Positions 26,137-35,125 are shown, counted from the stretch's first letter. The stretch is 35,419 nucleotides of DNA from Alphaproteobacteria bacterium WMHbin7 (GCA_002753155.1 PDZW01000030.1:1-35419); one strand, 5' to 3'. Notes: generated from the letters alone by a model not told the origin. Numbers and translations: made by a program.

Positions 26137-27780
26137 TCACAAGAAATTGCGCGCGCGCGCCAGACCGAAGGCGTCGTTGACATCCAGCCAGTGACCCGAG
26201 GTATAGACCACCTGTGGCTTGGCGCCCTTGGCAATCAGGCGGCGGATCAGATCGGGCATGGAAGCCTGGGCGATTTCGTTCTTCTCTTGCATGGCGGACA
26301 GTTCGGCTCGCACCAGTTCGGCCCCCTTGGGGCTTAAGCGAACCAGCCCGATCCACTCGCCATGCGCCTTGGGCCAGGAGAGACCACCGGAGATTTCGAT
26401 CAGGTCGACCGGCTGGTCGTGAATCAAATGGTCTGGGGTGCAGGGCGACGAGCAGGCCACCAGATCGGCCGATGGTCTTTGCTCGGGGTCGGGCTTGCTG
26501 GCATCCGCAACCAGCACGATGTCGCCCTTGGTGCCCAGCATCAGACCAAGAACATGATCGCGGAACAAGATATCGCCATAGGCGATGATGCATTCGCCCT
26601 TCAGACGGTCGGCGGCACAGGCCAGCGAGGCCAACTCCCCCGTGCTTTCGTGCTTGTCGTTGATGACTTTGCGCACATCGGGCAGGTTTATGGCCTCGTG
26701 CTTGTAGCCTGCGACGACCGTCACATCATCCGAGCCAGCACCGTGAAGCGAGCGGGCCAAGCGCTTCAGAATCGGCTCGCCGCGCACGTCAATCATGCAT
26801 TTCGGCCTGTCATGTGTAAGCTCGGCCAGTTGCTTGCCGCGTGATGCGGCCAGAATGATCGATGAAATCCGGCGGCGGTTATCCGGAAGGTAGCGCTTTT
26901 CAGCTTCGGCCACTTCGCGGGTGCCGGTCAGGTCGAAGACATCAGTCAGGTTGGCGACGCGCCCCTCGATGCCGACCAGGCTTTCCTCCTGCTTGATCTT
27001 CAGGCTGACTTCGCGCATGGCGGCCAATGATGCGCGCAGATTATGGTTGGCCCAGATGATGGTGGAAACCCCCGCCTCGCGGAAGCGATCGGTCGGCGTT
27101 TGGTAATACATGGTGGGCACGATCACCACCGGGCAGCGGTTGCCCCATTCCTTCACGAAATGCAGGATTTCGTCGGGATTGGATTTTTTCGAGTGAATCA
27201 GAACCGCATCGGCCCCGGCGGCGTGATAGGCCTCGGCGCGCTTCAGCGCCTCTTCCATGCCGCGCCCGGCAATCAGGGCTTCCAAACGGGCGACGATGGA
27301 GAAGTCCTGGTCGGTCTGACTGTCCTTGCCCGCCTTGATCTTGCCCGAGAACTCGCTGATGTCGGCCAGTGACTGGTCGCCATCGAGAAAGGAGTTGGTC
27401 TTGGGAAAAATCTTGTCCTCGATGCACACGGCTGCGACGCCGCGCTGGCAAAGCTTCTTGACCAGACGCCGGAAGTTGTTGAAATCGCCGTAACCGGTGT
27501 CGCCATCGAGCAGAATGGGAATCGTGGTCGTGTCGGCCATGAATTCCAGGACTTCAAGTACCTGCGTCCACGAGGCTTCGTTGCGGTCGCGCACACCCAG
27601 CGCCGTCGAGATCGACAGGCCCGACGCCCAGATGCCTTCGAACCCGGCATCCTCGACGATCCGGGCCGACATGCCGTTATGGGCTTCCATCAGAAATGTT
27701 AATTCTGGTCGTGTCAGCAAATCGCGGAAACGCTTTGCCCGCGAGGGCGGCGTGGCTGAGGGCGAATCGGTGATCGTCAT
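26137..27780 (-). CDS. pepM: Phosphoenolpyruvate mutase fused to a nucleotidyltransferase (PepM-PntC type)
   Basis: A 547-residue two-domain enzyme. Residues 15-300 are PEP mutase of the isocitrate-lyase superfamily: [10 protein letters not shown] (D92, D94) and the diagnostic [10 protein letters not shown] (121-130), which separates PEP mutase from lyases. It forms the C-P bond of phosphonopyruvate. Residues 305-547 are an NTP_transferase domain with [11 protein letters not shown] and [10 protein letters not shown], matching the PntC type that makes CMP-AEP from CTP and AEP. The loop reads AASRG where most relatives have AAGxG. One chain thus holds the first and a later step of the pathway. 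First gene of its operon. No strong ribosome site is visible at 27780. Confidence 0.93.
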   Translation of the reverse strand: MTITDSPSATPPSRAKRFRDLLTRPELTFLMEAHNGMSARIVEDAGFEGIWASGLSISTALGVRDRNEASWTQVLEVLEFMADTTTIPILLDGDTGYGDFNNFRRLVKKLCQRGVAAVCIEDKIFPKTNSFLDGDQSLADISEFSGKIKAGKDSQTDQDFSIVARLEALIAGRGMEEALKRAEAYHAAGADAVLIHSKKSNPDEILHFVKEWGNRCPVVIVPTMYYQTPTDRFREAGVSTIIWANHNLRASLAAMREVSLKIKQEESLVGIEGRVANLTDVFDLTGTREVAEAEKRYLPDNRRRISSIILAASRGKQLAELTHDRPKCMIDVRGEPILKRLARSLHGAGSDDVTVVAGYKHEAINLPDVRKVINDKHESTGELASLACAADRLKGECIIAYGDILFRDHVLGLMLGTKGDIVLVADASKPDPEQRPSADLVACSSPCTPDHLIHDQPVDLIEISGGLSWPKAHGEWIGLVRLSPKGAELVRAELSAMQEKNEIAQASMPDLIRRLIAKGAKPQVVYTSGHWLDVNDAFGLARARNFL

Positions 27781-28101
27781 GCTTTTTGCTGATCTTTCAT
27801 GCCAAAGTAAGGCAGTTTGGTTGGATTATGGATTGGCCATCCGTGCGCCCTTGTTAGCAAAAAAGAGCGCTCATTAAAACGGATATTGTTACAGGAAGTT
27901 GACAGTGACGATGGACCATGCGAGAGCTTCCAGCCAGCATATTCGAAGGGGCATGGAACAGGCTGTTCCTCGGGGGCCAGCACCATTCCCACCCGACAGC
28001 CGACAGGGGTTGCGAGACACAAAGAATTGCTAGAGCAATACGTGCCCACCGCAGCCAACCGGCTTGAATCCAAATGAAATTGCAAGATGAGGTACTCTGA
28101 C
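27781..28101. other. Divergent intergenic region between pepM and the dioxygenase gene
   Basis: This 321-nt gap separates two divergent genes and probably holds both promoters. A TTGACA hexamer is at 27899-27904 (plus) but no good -10 box follows. An 86-codon frame at 27817-28077 has no recognisable domain and ends before the next gene; I regard it as chance. No PhoB-like or other known box was recognised. Confidence 0.4.
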
Positions 28102-28869
28102 ATGGCTCTCTCGGACGAACAGAAGCAAAGCTTCAAGACGCAAGGCTTCCTGATCTTCAAAAGCTTTTTCAGCCCGGCGGAAATCTCCAGGCTGTCACAG
28201 TTTCTTGATCGCCTGCGCGACACCAAGCCGGAAGAAGGCAAAGAAGCCAAGTATTATGAAAAGAGTCCCATAACCGGAGAGCCCATCCTGGTGCGCGTCG
28301 AAAATCTGTTCGGCGGCCTCAATCCCGCCGAGGAGGCGCTGCTTATCACCGACCGCGTCAAGGCCATTCTGGCCGATCTTCTGGGAGAGCCCGCCGTCCT
28401 GTTTAAGGAGAAGATCAATTACAAGGTTCCGGGCTGCCGTCCCGACAAGCTTCATCAGGATCAGGCGGCGGGTTGGAATGCTTATTCCGACTTCTTCATC
28501 ACCATGGGAATCATGGTCGATGCCAACCGCAAGGACAATGCGGCGCTTAGCTTCCTTAGCTCGGGCAACTACAAGAAGGAGTTGATGGGGCCGGAATGGC
28601 AGGTGCTGACCCATGACGATCCGCCCTACAAGCCCGAAAACGAGTACATGCTGATTGAAGGCCAGCCCGGCGATGTCATCTTCTTTGATTCCTACGTGCC
28701 GCACGGTTCGCCCTCGAACACCAGTTCCGAGGCGCGGCGCAACACCTTCCTGACCTTCAATCGGGCGTCCGACGGCGATATGCGGATGCGCTATTACACC
28801 GACAAATGGAAGAATTATGCCCCCAATAAGGTCGAGGATGCGCGCGCCAATTCCAGTTACCGGGTGTAA
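28102..28869 (+). CDS. Fe(II)/2-oxoglutarate dioxygenase, PhyH family
   Basis: A 255-residue phytanoyl-CoA-hydroxylase-like oxygenase. The iron ligands are visible: H118 and D120 in LHQDQAAGW, and H201 in SYVPHGSPSNTS; R212/R213 in ARRNTFLTFN would hold 2-oxoglutarate. The family includes PhnY, which hydroxylates AEP at C1, and many natural-product hydroxylases. Here it is divergent from pepM at the end of the phosphonate cluster, and no PhnZ partner for breakdown is present, so a biosynthetic hydroxylation of AEP or its lipid is plausible. I use the ATG at 28102, which has GAGG nine nt upstream; one at 28087 is possible. Substrate is inferred. Confidence 0.85.
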   Translation: MALSDEQKQSFKTQGFLIFKSFFSPAEISRLSQFLDRLRDTKPEEGKEAKYYEKSPITGEPILVRVENLFGGLNPAEEALLITDRVKAILADLLGEPAVLFKEKINYKVPGCRPDKLHQDQAAGWNAYSDFFITMGIMVDANRKDNAALSFLSSGNYKKELMGPEWQVLTHDDPPYKPENEYMLIEGQPGDVIFFDSYVPHGSPSNTSSEARRNTFLTFNRASDGDMRMRYYTDKWKNYAPNKVEDARANSSYRV

Positions 28870-28912
28870 CGGACAGGCTTTTCATCCAGGCCGCTAATGA
28901 TGGGGCGCGATG

Positions 28913-29054
28913 CTAGCGCAGGATCGTTTAACTCCGAGTCACCCCGGTGACACGGAGTTAAGCGTGAATCCTTCGCTAAAACAAATTAGCAGAGCGGATT
29001 CACGCCTTAAATCTGAGCCACTTACCGGCTCAGATTTAAGACGACCCGCTCTAG
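28913..29054. mobile_element. Three-hairpin palindromic element, MITE-like
   Basis: A 142-nt non-coding stretch bounded by CTAG on both sides and made almost wholly of three successive hairpins. Hairpin 1 is 28928-28961 (TTAACTCCG-A-GTCACC stem, one mismatch). Hairpin 2 is 28964-29003 (GTGAATCC outer stem and GCTAA / TTAGC inner stem). Hairpin 3 is 29006-29040, a perfect 14-bp stem beginning CTTAAATCTGAGCC with a 7-nt loop. The ends are imperfectly inverted (CTAGCGCAGG / CTAGAGCGGG). IS630-type elements target CTAG and duplicate TA, so a MITE of that type is possible. It also separates two convergent genes and may act as terminator. Confidence 0.55.
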
Positions 29055-29056
29055 TT

Positions 29057-30490
29057 TTATTGCGCCCCTTCTTTTGCAGCTTGTTTTGACAAAAAGGAGC
29101 TGATGGCTTCAGCCGCTTTTCCGTATCCGGTTTCATTGTAGTGCGAGCCGGGATAGGCGAAGAAGCGGGCAGGGTTGTCGTCTTGTTTGAAGGCCTCGGT
29201 TACGTCAATGACGGAAAGATTGAGCTTAGCGGCGGTGTCCAAGACAGAGCTGTGAATGCGCCTGCGCAGCTCACCATTCTGCTCACCTGCGAAGAAACGC
29301 GCGGATTCAGGAAGATAGACCAGAATCAAGCGCCCCCCCCAGCCCTCGACTTTCTGCCGCGCCTGCTGCAAGACCTGGCCAAAATAGTTGGCCTGATCGG
29401 AAAGATCGGTCGTGTCGGCCAAGCCCAAAGAGAGAATGCCCAAGCCGAAACGCTCGCGCAGATGAAAGAGCTGCAGAAAGTTCAGCAACGCCTCATTGGG
29501 GTTGTCAAAGCGCGCCATGGCTTCGGTCAGACGCTGGTCGAGATAGGCCGTCAGACGAGACGTGATCTCGTCATGTCGCAAGATGAGGCGTTGGCTGAAG
29601 TCCGGCTTTTCGAGATAAGAAGAGAGAAGGGGGGATTGGCGCTCGAAGGCCATATCTTCTGTCAGATCATTTCCCTCGAAAAACAGCCAAAGCACGATGG
29701 GCGGGCGCAGCGGCTTGGCATATTCCGTCAGGGCCGCCAGCATGCTCAAGGGACCGAAGCCGCTCACGCCCAGATTGAGCGTGGGGCCAAAGCTCTGGCC
29801 AAGTCGGCCGACAATATTCTGATCCGGATTGACGCAGCTTCCATGGGCGAAGGAATCGCCCAGTAAAACGAGGGAGGGCGAAGCGCCATCCCAAATGCTG
29901 TCCGGATTGTTGAATCCGTGGCGGTCGCTGTCATAGGTCAGCCAGCTTCCCCCTTCGTTGCATGAAACGACGCGTCTTTTTGGCAGGCTTGCCAGGGGTA
30001 GAAAGCCATCGTCGCCCAAAACGGATTTCAGCTTGGAATCAGTACCAGAAAGCAGCAGGGTTTTTGCCCGCATGACGGGATAGGCGTTAACGCCCTGCTT
30101 TCGAAGATCCGCGATGACCTCGATTTTGCTGCGCCGGTCGAGATCCGTGCGTTTCTCCAGTTCCTGCGCTCTCATGAATTCGAGATAGCCCTCGGCCAGA
30201 TACAAGGAAGCCACAGAGGCAATCAGGCAAAGAGCCACCACGGCGCGGTTTTCCGGCTTGAAACGAAATGAGGCCAGCAAGAAAAGGAACAAGCATGCGG
30301 GTAGCAGGATGCGAAAAACGGCGCCAGACGGGTCGATCAAACCTTGCCGCAGCGAGGTGATTCCCCACAGGGAGAAACCAAGAAAAACCGTAAGACCGAA
30401 CAAGATGATGATCAAGACTAGGCCTGACATCATCCTGGCCCCAAATCCTGGGCGGGGCGAATCAGGAGCGGCGTTTGAACCTTGTGTCAT
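29057..30490 (-). CDS. Membrane-anchored SGNH/GDSL hydrolase-like protein
   Basis: A 477-residue protein with three N-terminal membrane helices (about 22-45, 58-75, 82-100) and a large extracytoplasmic SGNH domain. Catalytic blocks are visible: LLGDSFAHG (S213), LNLGVSGFGP (Gly block), FEGNDL (N274), and GSHYNETGY with H450; the usual DxxH is not clear. Related domains are found in O-acyl esterases and AlgJ/AlgX-like polysaccharide acetyltransferases. No sugar-polymer genes are nearby, so its substrate is unknown. Its stop is three bases from the CTAG edge of one palindromic element, and another lies 39 nt upstream of its start. Convergent with the dioxygenase gene. Confidence 0.75.
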   Translation of the reverse strand: MTQGSNAAPDSPRPGFGARMMSGLVLIIILFGLTVFLGFSLWGITSLRQGLIDPSGAVFRILLPACLFLFLLASFRFKPENRAVVALCLIASVASLYLAEGYLEFMRAQELEKRTDLDRRSKIEVIADLRKQGVNAYPVMRAKTLLLSGTDSKLKSVLGDDGFLPLASLPKRRVVSCNEGGSWLTYDSDRHGFNNPDSIWDGASPSLVLLGDSFAHGSCVNPDQNIVGRLGQSFGPTLNLGVSGFGPLSMLAALTEYAKPLRPPIVLWLFFEGNDLTEDMAFERQSPLLSSYLEKPDFSQRLILRHDEITSRLTAYLDQRLTEAMARFDNPNEALLNFLQLFHLRERFGLGILSLGLADTTDLSDQANYFGQVLQQARQKVEGWGGRLILVYLPESARFFAGEQNGELRRRIHSSVLDTAAKLNLSVIDVTEAFKQDDNPARFFAYPGSHYNETGYGKAAEAISSFLSKQAAKEGAQ

Positions 30491-30920
30491 TTAATCCATC
30501 GTCATATCAGCGGTATCGGCCATAGTTAATACCACTTTGCAGAATGAACAACCTATTTCGCCGGAGCGATTTTTCTCGGACAACAGGCGCGGAACGCGCG
30601 ACTGTGTGGTTCACAGTAAGCGTTTCGCAACGCATTGCCCGAGAAAAAGCGCCCGGCCTGCGGTGGGGCCATTCGCCATGCTGGGTTCGTTAGGCCGCTC
30701 GACCGTAGCCCCGCTACGCTCGTCGCGTCCTGCCTGCCCGGACAGGGCGAATGGCCGCCACGAAATAGGTCGTTCATTCTGCAAAGTGGTATAAGCGCAC
30801 GAGAGCGTTTCATGCCATCGCTTTTCGCTTCCTTCCTGCCCGGCGCTTACGCCCGAACGCAGCAAAGATGGTTCAACCAGATCACAGGATGCTCTAATCG
30901 CTTGTTCTGAATTTTCGGGT
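30491..30920. other. Intergenic region carrying a MITE-like element
   Basis: A 430-nt gap. Its main content is the inverted-repeat element at 30529-30792. The remaining 128 nt up to the end of the HD-GYP gene show no gene. Several open frames of 80-110 codons cross the element on both strands and have no domain; they look like artefacts of GC-rich repeat sequence. Confidence 0.5.
30529..30792. mobile_element. MITE-like element with 32-bp terminal inverted repeats
   Basis: The left end (30529-30560) and the reverse complement of the right end (30761-30792) agree in 31 of 32 bases, starting ATACCACTTTGCAGAATG. TA flanks the CCAC core on both sides, consistent with TA target duplication. The interior folds further: 30566-30579 pairs with 30639-30652 (13 of 14), and 30667-30677 pairs with 30746-30756. 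There is no transposase, so it would depend on a full element elsewhere in the genome. Confidence 0.72.
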
Positions 30921-32342
30921 TCAGGTGGCGTATGTTTTGTCTTCAAGCAAGATATGGTTGCGCAGCCATTCAGCTACGAATTCAGACACTTTTTCGCCAA
31001 TATCCCCCTTGCCCGCGTAGAAATTCTTGCGAATTGTCGTCAGTTCGCTGACCAAGGTACGATGAATGTCCATGTGCCGATCAAGATCGGCAAAGCCGAT
31101 TCGACGCAAATGTTCCTCTTCGCGGGTGAAATGGGCGGAGGTATAGCCCAGAAGCTCGTCTAGAACGAATTCCAAGACGGTGTGGTCGCTGCGGTTGGCA
31201 GGCATGCTCACCTGATTGACCAGCCCGATCAAGGTCTGGTGGTCGTGGTCAAGATCCTTGTTGCCAACACTCATGGCATCGGACCAGCGAATGATCGGCG
31301 TCTTGCGCCGCTCATCAAGAACGAAAAGAGCTGCTGAAATGACCTGAGGGTCGAATTGCTGTCCGGCCATCGAGGCCAGATAGGATGTTGCCTCTTCTTC
31401 GGACCAGGCCTGCTTATAGCTTCTGGCGCTGGTCAGGGCGTCAAAAACATCGGCAACGGCAACAATTCTGGCGGCCAGGGGAATTTTGCTCTTCTGCAGT
31501 TTATCAGGGTAACCACCGCCGTCATAGCGCTCGTGGTGATGGCGGGCAATATCAACGGCGATGCGCAAATAGCCGCTGTCGGGGGCCAATGACAAGGCTT
31601 TGGAGAGAATGGCCGCGCCGACCGCAGAATGACTTTGCATGGCCAAGCGTTCTGTATCGTCGAGCAAACCGGGTTTTCTAAGAACGCTATCACTGATGGC
31701 AACCTTGCCCACATCGTGCAGAATGCTGGCAACGCCGATTTTTGCTCGAAAATCCTGATCGATTTCCTGGGGAAAGGCTCTGGCATGGTCAAGGGCTCGG
31801 GTGATCTCCTGGGTCAGGCGGGCAACCCGCACCACATGGCCGCCGGTGTCGGTATCCCTGAACTCGGCAAGATCGGCAAGGGCCAGCACGGTTGCGCGGT
31901 TGGCTTTCGTCAAGCGATCTATGGCGATGGATTGTTTCCTGACCTCGGTAAAACTGAAGACATAGCCGCCATTGGACATGGGGGCTCCTGTCTCGTCGAT
32001 CACGCGACCGTCTTGCCGAATCCGCTGCAACGTAACTTTCTGCCGATTGCGAACAGGCTGTAGTCGCTCGGCCAGAATGAGTTCGATGTCGCTATCGCCG
32101 TACTCGCCCCGCTCGATAAGCGTTTGGATCACATCGGCATAGCCAGCCCTCACGTGACATGCGCGTTCCTTCAGATCGAACAGGCGACGAAAGCCATCGC
32201 TGACGTAAACAATCCGCTCGCTGTCATCCAAGATAAGAATGGCCTGTTCGAGACTGTCGAAGGCTTCGGCCATTGTGGCGACAGAAGCTGTTTCATACCT
32301 GTCCATACAAGAACCCTTCCCAGCAGATTCTGTTTGGGACAT
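30921..32342 (-). CDS. PAS / HD-GYP phosphodiesterase with C-terminal hemerythrin domain
   Basis: A 473-residue cytoplasmic signalling protein. A PAS-like domain is at about 25-140 (QAILILDDSERIVYVSDGFRRLF). The HD-GYP domain at 150-345 has ILHDVGK (H209, D210) and HHHERYDGGGYP, so it probably hydrolyses c-di-GMP. Residues 349-473 are a bacteriohemerythrin: DHDHQ, AHFTREEEH, DRHMDIH and NHILLED give the His/Glu/Asp ligands of a di-iron O2-binding site. The protein would couple oxygen or redox state to c-di-GMP level. I start at 32342 because GGAG lies 7 nt upstream; a GTG at 32375 and an ATG at 32306 are alternatives. It faces the same way as the GGDEF gene behind it. Confidence 0.9.
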   Translation of the reverse strand: MSQTESAGKGSCMDRYETASVATMAEAFDSLEQAILILDDSERIVYVSDGFRRLFDLKERACHVRAGYADVIQTLIERGEYGDSDIELILAERLQPVRNRQKVTLQRIRQDGRVIDETGAPMSNGGYVFSFTEVRKQSIAIDRLTKANRATVLALADLAEFRDTDTGGHVVRVARLTQEITRALDHARAFPQEIDQDFRAKIGVASILHDVGKVAISDSVLRKPGLLDDTERLAMQSHSAVGAAILSKALSLAPDSGYLRIAVDIARHHHERYDGGGYPDKLQKSKIPLAARIVAVADVFDALTSARSYKQAWSEEEATSYLASMAGQQFDPQVISAALFVLDERRKTPIIRWSDAMSVGNKDLDHDHQTLIGLVNQVSMPANRSDHTVLEFVLDELLGYTSAHFTREEEHLRRIGFADLDRHMDIHRTLVSELTTIRKNFYAGKGDIGEKVSEFVAEWLRNHILLEDKTYAT

Positions 32343-32479
32343 TTCAACACTCCAAGACTGTTCCAGTAGCGACACACATTATCGCATTATAAACTGAAAG
32401 GGGTTTTTTGAAGCGCATTTAAATATGAGATTATGAATGAAATATGCATGAGTTGCGAACGGAAGTGAAGAAACTCGCG

Positions 32480-33643
32480 TTACGAAATCTCGATGCGGTT
32501 GCGGCCATTCTGCTTGGCTTTGTAAAGCGCCTTGTCGGCGCGTTCCAGGGCGGCCATGAAATCTTTGTCGTCCGGCAATATCTGAGCCAGGCCGATGCTG
32601 ATCGTTATTGAAAAATCGGCGTCGTCCGACGTGATCCGGGTCGCCATTACGCGTTCGCGCAGTTTCTCGGCTACCTGACTTGCACTTTCCAAAGAGGTGT
32701 CGGGCAGAACCATGGCAAATTCCTCGCCTCCGATGCGCCCCAGGAAGTCACTGGCCCGAATGTCGGCCAGAATGGTGCGGACCAGGACCAGAAGCGCTTC
32801 GTCTCCCAGGGCATGGCCGTAGGTGTCGTTGATCTGCTTGAAATGATCGATGTCGATCATGATGACCGACAGCGGCGTTTGTGTCCGTGCCGCCAGGGCG
32901 ACCGAGCGCCCGGCGGCATCCATCAGATAGCGCCGGTTCATGCAGCCGGTCAGCGGGTCGGTTCTGGCGGCATCCAGCAGAATGACCTGGGCCTGTTCCA
33001 ATTTGCGGAAAAGCGGGCGAAAGACAAACAGGGCTTCGGCGCCCAGCGTGGCCAGCATCAAGCCGACAAGCCCGAGAAGAATGTGGCGCAGGCGTTTGAT
33101 GGCGGTTTCGCTGTCGGTCTCGTATTGCTTTACGGCGGCGTCGAGCGATTGAAGGATGGGGCCATGCGCCGACATGAGAAGGCTGGCCAGCATCACGCTG
33201 TCGGCCCGGCTTTCCGGGGGGAGCGCCAGGAAGGTCCTTGCATCCTCAAGATAGGCCTCCACCTTGGCATTCAGGCTGAAGGGGGGCGCATCATAGATCT
33301 GGGCGGCGGCCAGACTTTTATCGGCTGAGATTCCCAATTCCGCCGAGCCATAGGTCAGGGCCTTGTGCGAGATCTCCATGAGATCGATCACCTGGCCCAT
33401 ATCGTTTGCCATCCGACCGTTTTCCGAAGGGTTCTGCGCCATTTCCAACGCCATCATGGCGATGCGCTGCGACAGCATGCGCTGGCGTCCGCTGATATTG
33501 ACCAGGCGCGCCGTCTCTTCCTGACGCTGCACGATGGCATCGACCATGACATGGGTGATCATCGACAGGCTGGCAATCAGCGCCAAGGCCCCGGCATAGA
33601 TCAGGGTCGCCTTGCGAAATCCGCCGATTCCGGAATGATCCAT
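32480..33643 (-). CDS. Diguanylate cyclase with PilJ-type sensor
   Basis: A 387-residue membrane protein. Helices at 11-33 and 186-207 enclose a periplasmic PilJ/NarX-type sensor domain with the family segment NISGRQRMLSQRIAMMALEM (49-68). The C-terminal GGDEF domain has IMIDIDHFKQINDTYGH and GRIGGEEFAMVLP (GGEEF 305-309), with an RxxD inhibitory site, RASD (296-299), five residues before it. It should make c-di-GMP under control of an external signal; nitrate-type ligands are known for relatives. It lies 137 nt upstream of the HD-GYP-hemerythrin gene on the same strand, so the two may form a make/break pair. Confidence 0.9.
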   Translation of the reverse strand: MDHSGIGGFRKATLIYAGALALIASLSMITHVMVDAIVQRQEETARLVNISGRQRMLSQRIAMMALEMAQNPSENGRMANDMGQVIDLMEISHKALTYGSAELGISADKSLAAAQIYDAPPFSLNAKVEAYLEDARTFLALPPESRADSVMLASLLMSAHGPILQSLDAAVKQYETDSETAIKRLRHILLGLVGLMLATLGAEALFVFRPLFRKLEQAQVILLDAARTDPLTGCMNRRYLMDAAGRSVALAARTQTPLSVIMIDIDHFKQINDTYGHALGDEALLVLVRTILADIRASDFLGRIGGEEFAMVLPDTSLESASQVAEKLRERVMATRITSDDADFSITISIGLAQILPDDKDFMAALERADKALYKAKQNGRNRIEIS

Positions 33644-33768
33644 CCGGTTGTCCCTTCACTATCCTGCCGTCAACGCTGCCAAATTTTGTGGAAAATTTCT
33701 ATCACGCCGGAGATATATGAGAAAGGCTTGATCTTTGCCGCCGAAACGTTATCGGTCGAATATATGTC

Positions 33769-35121
33769 TTAATTGTCCTCGTCATCGTAGGGGTTCTTGC
33801 TTTTGCGCAAGGCCAGACGAATCGGTGTGCCGGGCAGATCGAAGGCATCGCGGATGCCGTTGACCAGATAGCGCATATAGCTGTCGGCCAGATCATCGGG
33901 CTTGCTGGTGAAAATGACGAAGCTGGGGGGGCGGCTATTGACCTGGGTCATGTAGCGCAGTCTTAGGCGCCGTCCCTTGACGGCAGGCGGCGGGTGGCGC
34001 TGGGTGGCTTCTTCCAGCCAGCGGTTCAGCTTGGAGGTCGAGACGCGCCGGTTCCAAACGTCATAGGCTTTGATGACGGCCTGCATCAGCTTGTCCATGC
34101 CCTTGCCGTTGAGGGCCGAAAGGGTGACGGCGGCAACGCCTTTCACCTGGGGCAGGGCGACCTCGAGTTTCTCGCGCAGCCTTTCCATCGCTTCGTCGTG
34201 ATTTTCGACGATGTCCCACTTGTTGACGGCCAGCACCAGGGCGCGTCCCTCGCGGGCCGCCAGTTCGGCGATGGTCAGGTCCTGGCGTTCCAGAATGGCG
34301 TTGGCGTCGACGACCAGCACGACGACCTGGGCAAAGCGCAGGGCGTCCAGCGTGTCGCCCACGGCCTGACGTTCAAGGCGCAGGGTGATGTTGGATTTTT
34401 TGCGAAGCCCGGCGGTGTCGATCAGCACGACCTCGCGCCCCTTCCAGGTAAAGGGCACGTCGATGGCGTCGCGCGTCAGCCCGGCCTCAGGCCCGGTGAT
34501 CAGTCGCTCCTCGCCGATCAGGCGATTGACCAGGGTCGATTTTCCGGCATTGGGCCTGCCCACCACGGCGATGCGGATGGGCCGCTCCTTGCCGTCCTCG
34601 ACCCATTCCTTTTCCGGGGCCTCCTCATCGGGGGCAAAGGGGGCCAGGGCATCGTAAAGCTCGCCCAGGCCTTCGCCATGCTCGGCCGACAAGGGCACGG
34701 GATCGCCAAGGCCCAGGGAATAGGCGTCCAGCATGCCCGGCTGCCCTGCTCCGCCCTCGCATTTGTTGGCAGTCAGGATGACGGGGGTTTTCCCCTTGCG
34801 CAGCCACTGGGCGAAATGACGATCCAGAGGGGTGACGCCCGCCCTGGCGTCGATCAGGAAAAGGGCGACATCGGCCAGGGCCAGAGCCTTCTCGGTCTGA
34901 GCCCGCATGCGTGATTCGATGACCTCGCCCTTGGCGTCTTCCAATCCGGCGGTATCGATGATGGTGAAACTCAGATCGCCCAGACGGGCCGGAGCTTCGC
35001 GACGATCTCGCGTTACCCCCGGCAAATCATCGACGATGGCCAGCCGCTTGCCCGCCAGGCGGTTGAACAGGGTCGATTTCCCGACATTCGGTCGGCCCAG
35101 GATGGCGACGGTGAAGGTCAT
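33769..35121 (-). CDS. der: Ribosome biogenesis GTPase Der (EngA)
   Basis: A 450-residue GTPase with two G domains in tandem and a C-terminal KH-like domain, needed for 50S subunit assembly. G1 motifs are GRPNVGKST (residues 9-17) and GRPNAGKST in the second domain; G3 DTAGLED and [10 protein letters not shown]4 TANKCEG (the usual NKxD with Glu instead of Asp) and VNKWD. The KH-like end has [40 protein letters not shown]. Four nt after the bamB stop, the conserved bamB-der pair of proteobacteria. Confidence 0.97.
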   Translation of the reverse strand: MTFTVAILGRPNVGKSTLFNRLAGKRLAIVDDLPGVTRDRREAPARLGDLSFTIIDTAGLEDAKGEVIESRMRAQTEKALALADVALFLIDARAGVTPLDRHFAQWLRKGKTPVILTANKCEGGAGQPGMLDAYSLGLGDPVPLSAEHGEGLGELYDALAPFAPDEEAPEKEWVEDGKERPIRIAVVGRPNAGKSTLVNRLIGEERLITGPEAGLTRDAIDVPFTWKGREVVLIDTAGLRKKSNITLRLERQAVGDTLDALRFAQVVVLVVDANAILERQDLTIAELAAREGRALVLAVNKWDIVENHDEAMERLREKLEVALPQVKGVAAVTLSALNGKGMDKLMQAVIKAYDVWNRRVSTSKLNRWLEEATQRHPPPAVKGRRLRLRYMTQVNSRPPSFVIFTSKPDDLADSYMRYLVNGIRDAFDLPGTPIRLALRKSKNPYDDEDN

Positions 35122-35125
35122 GGCC

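Noticed and set aside
27817-28077. 86-codon plus-strand open frame upstream of the dioxygenase.
   Set aside because: No domain, no ribosome binding site, and it fills the divergent promoter region.
30553-30946. Several 80-110-codon open frames across the 30529-30792 element.
   Set aside because: They follow the inverted-repeat sequence on both strands and match no domain; they are typical spurious frames in repeats.
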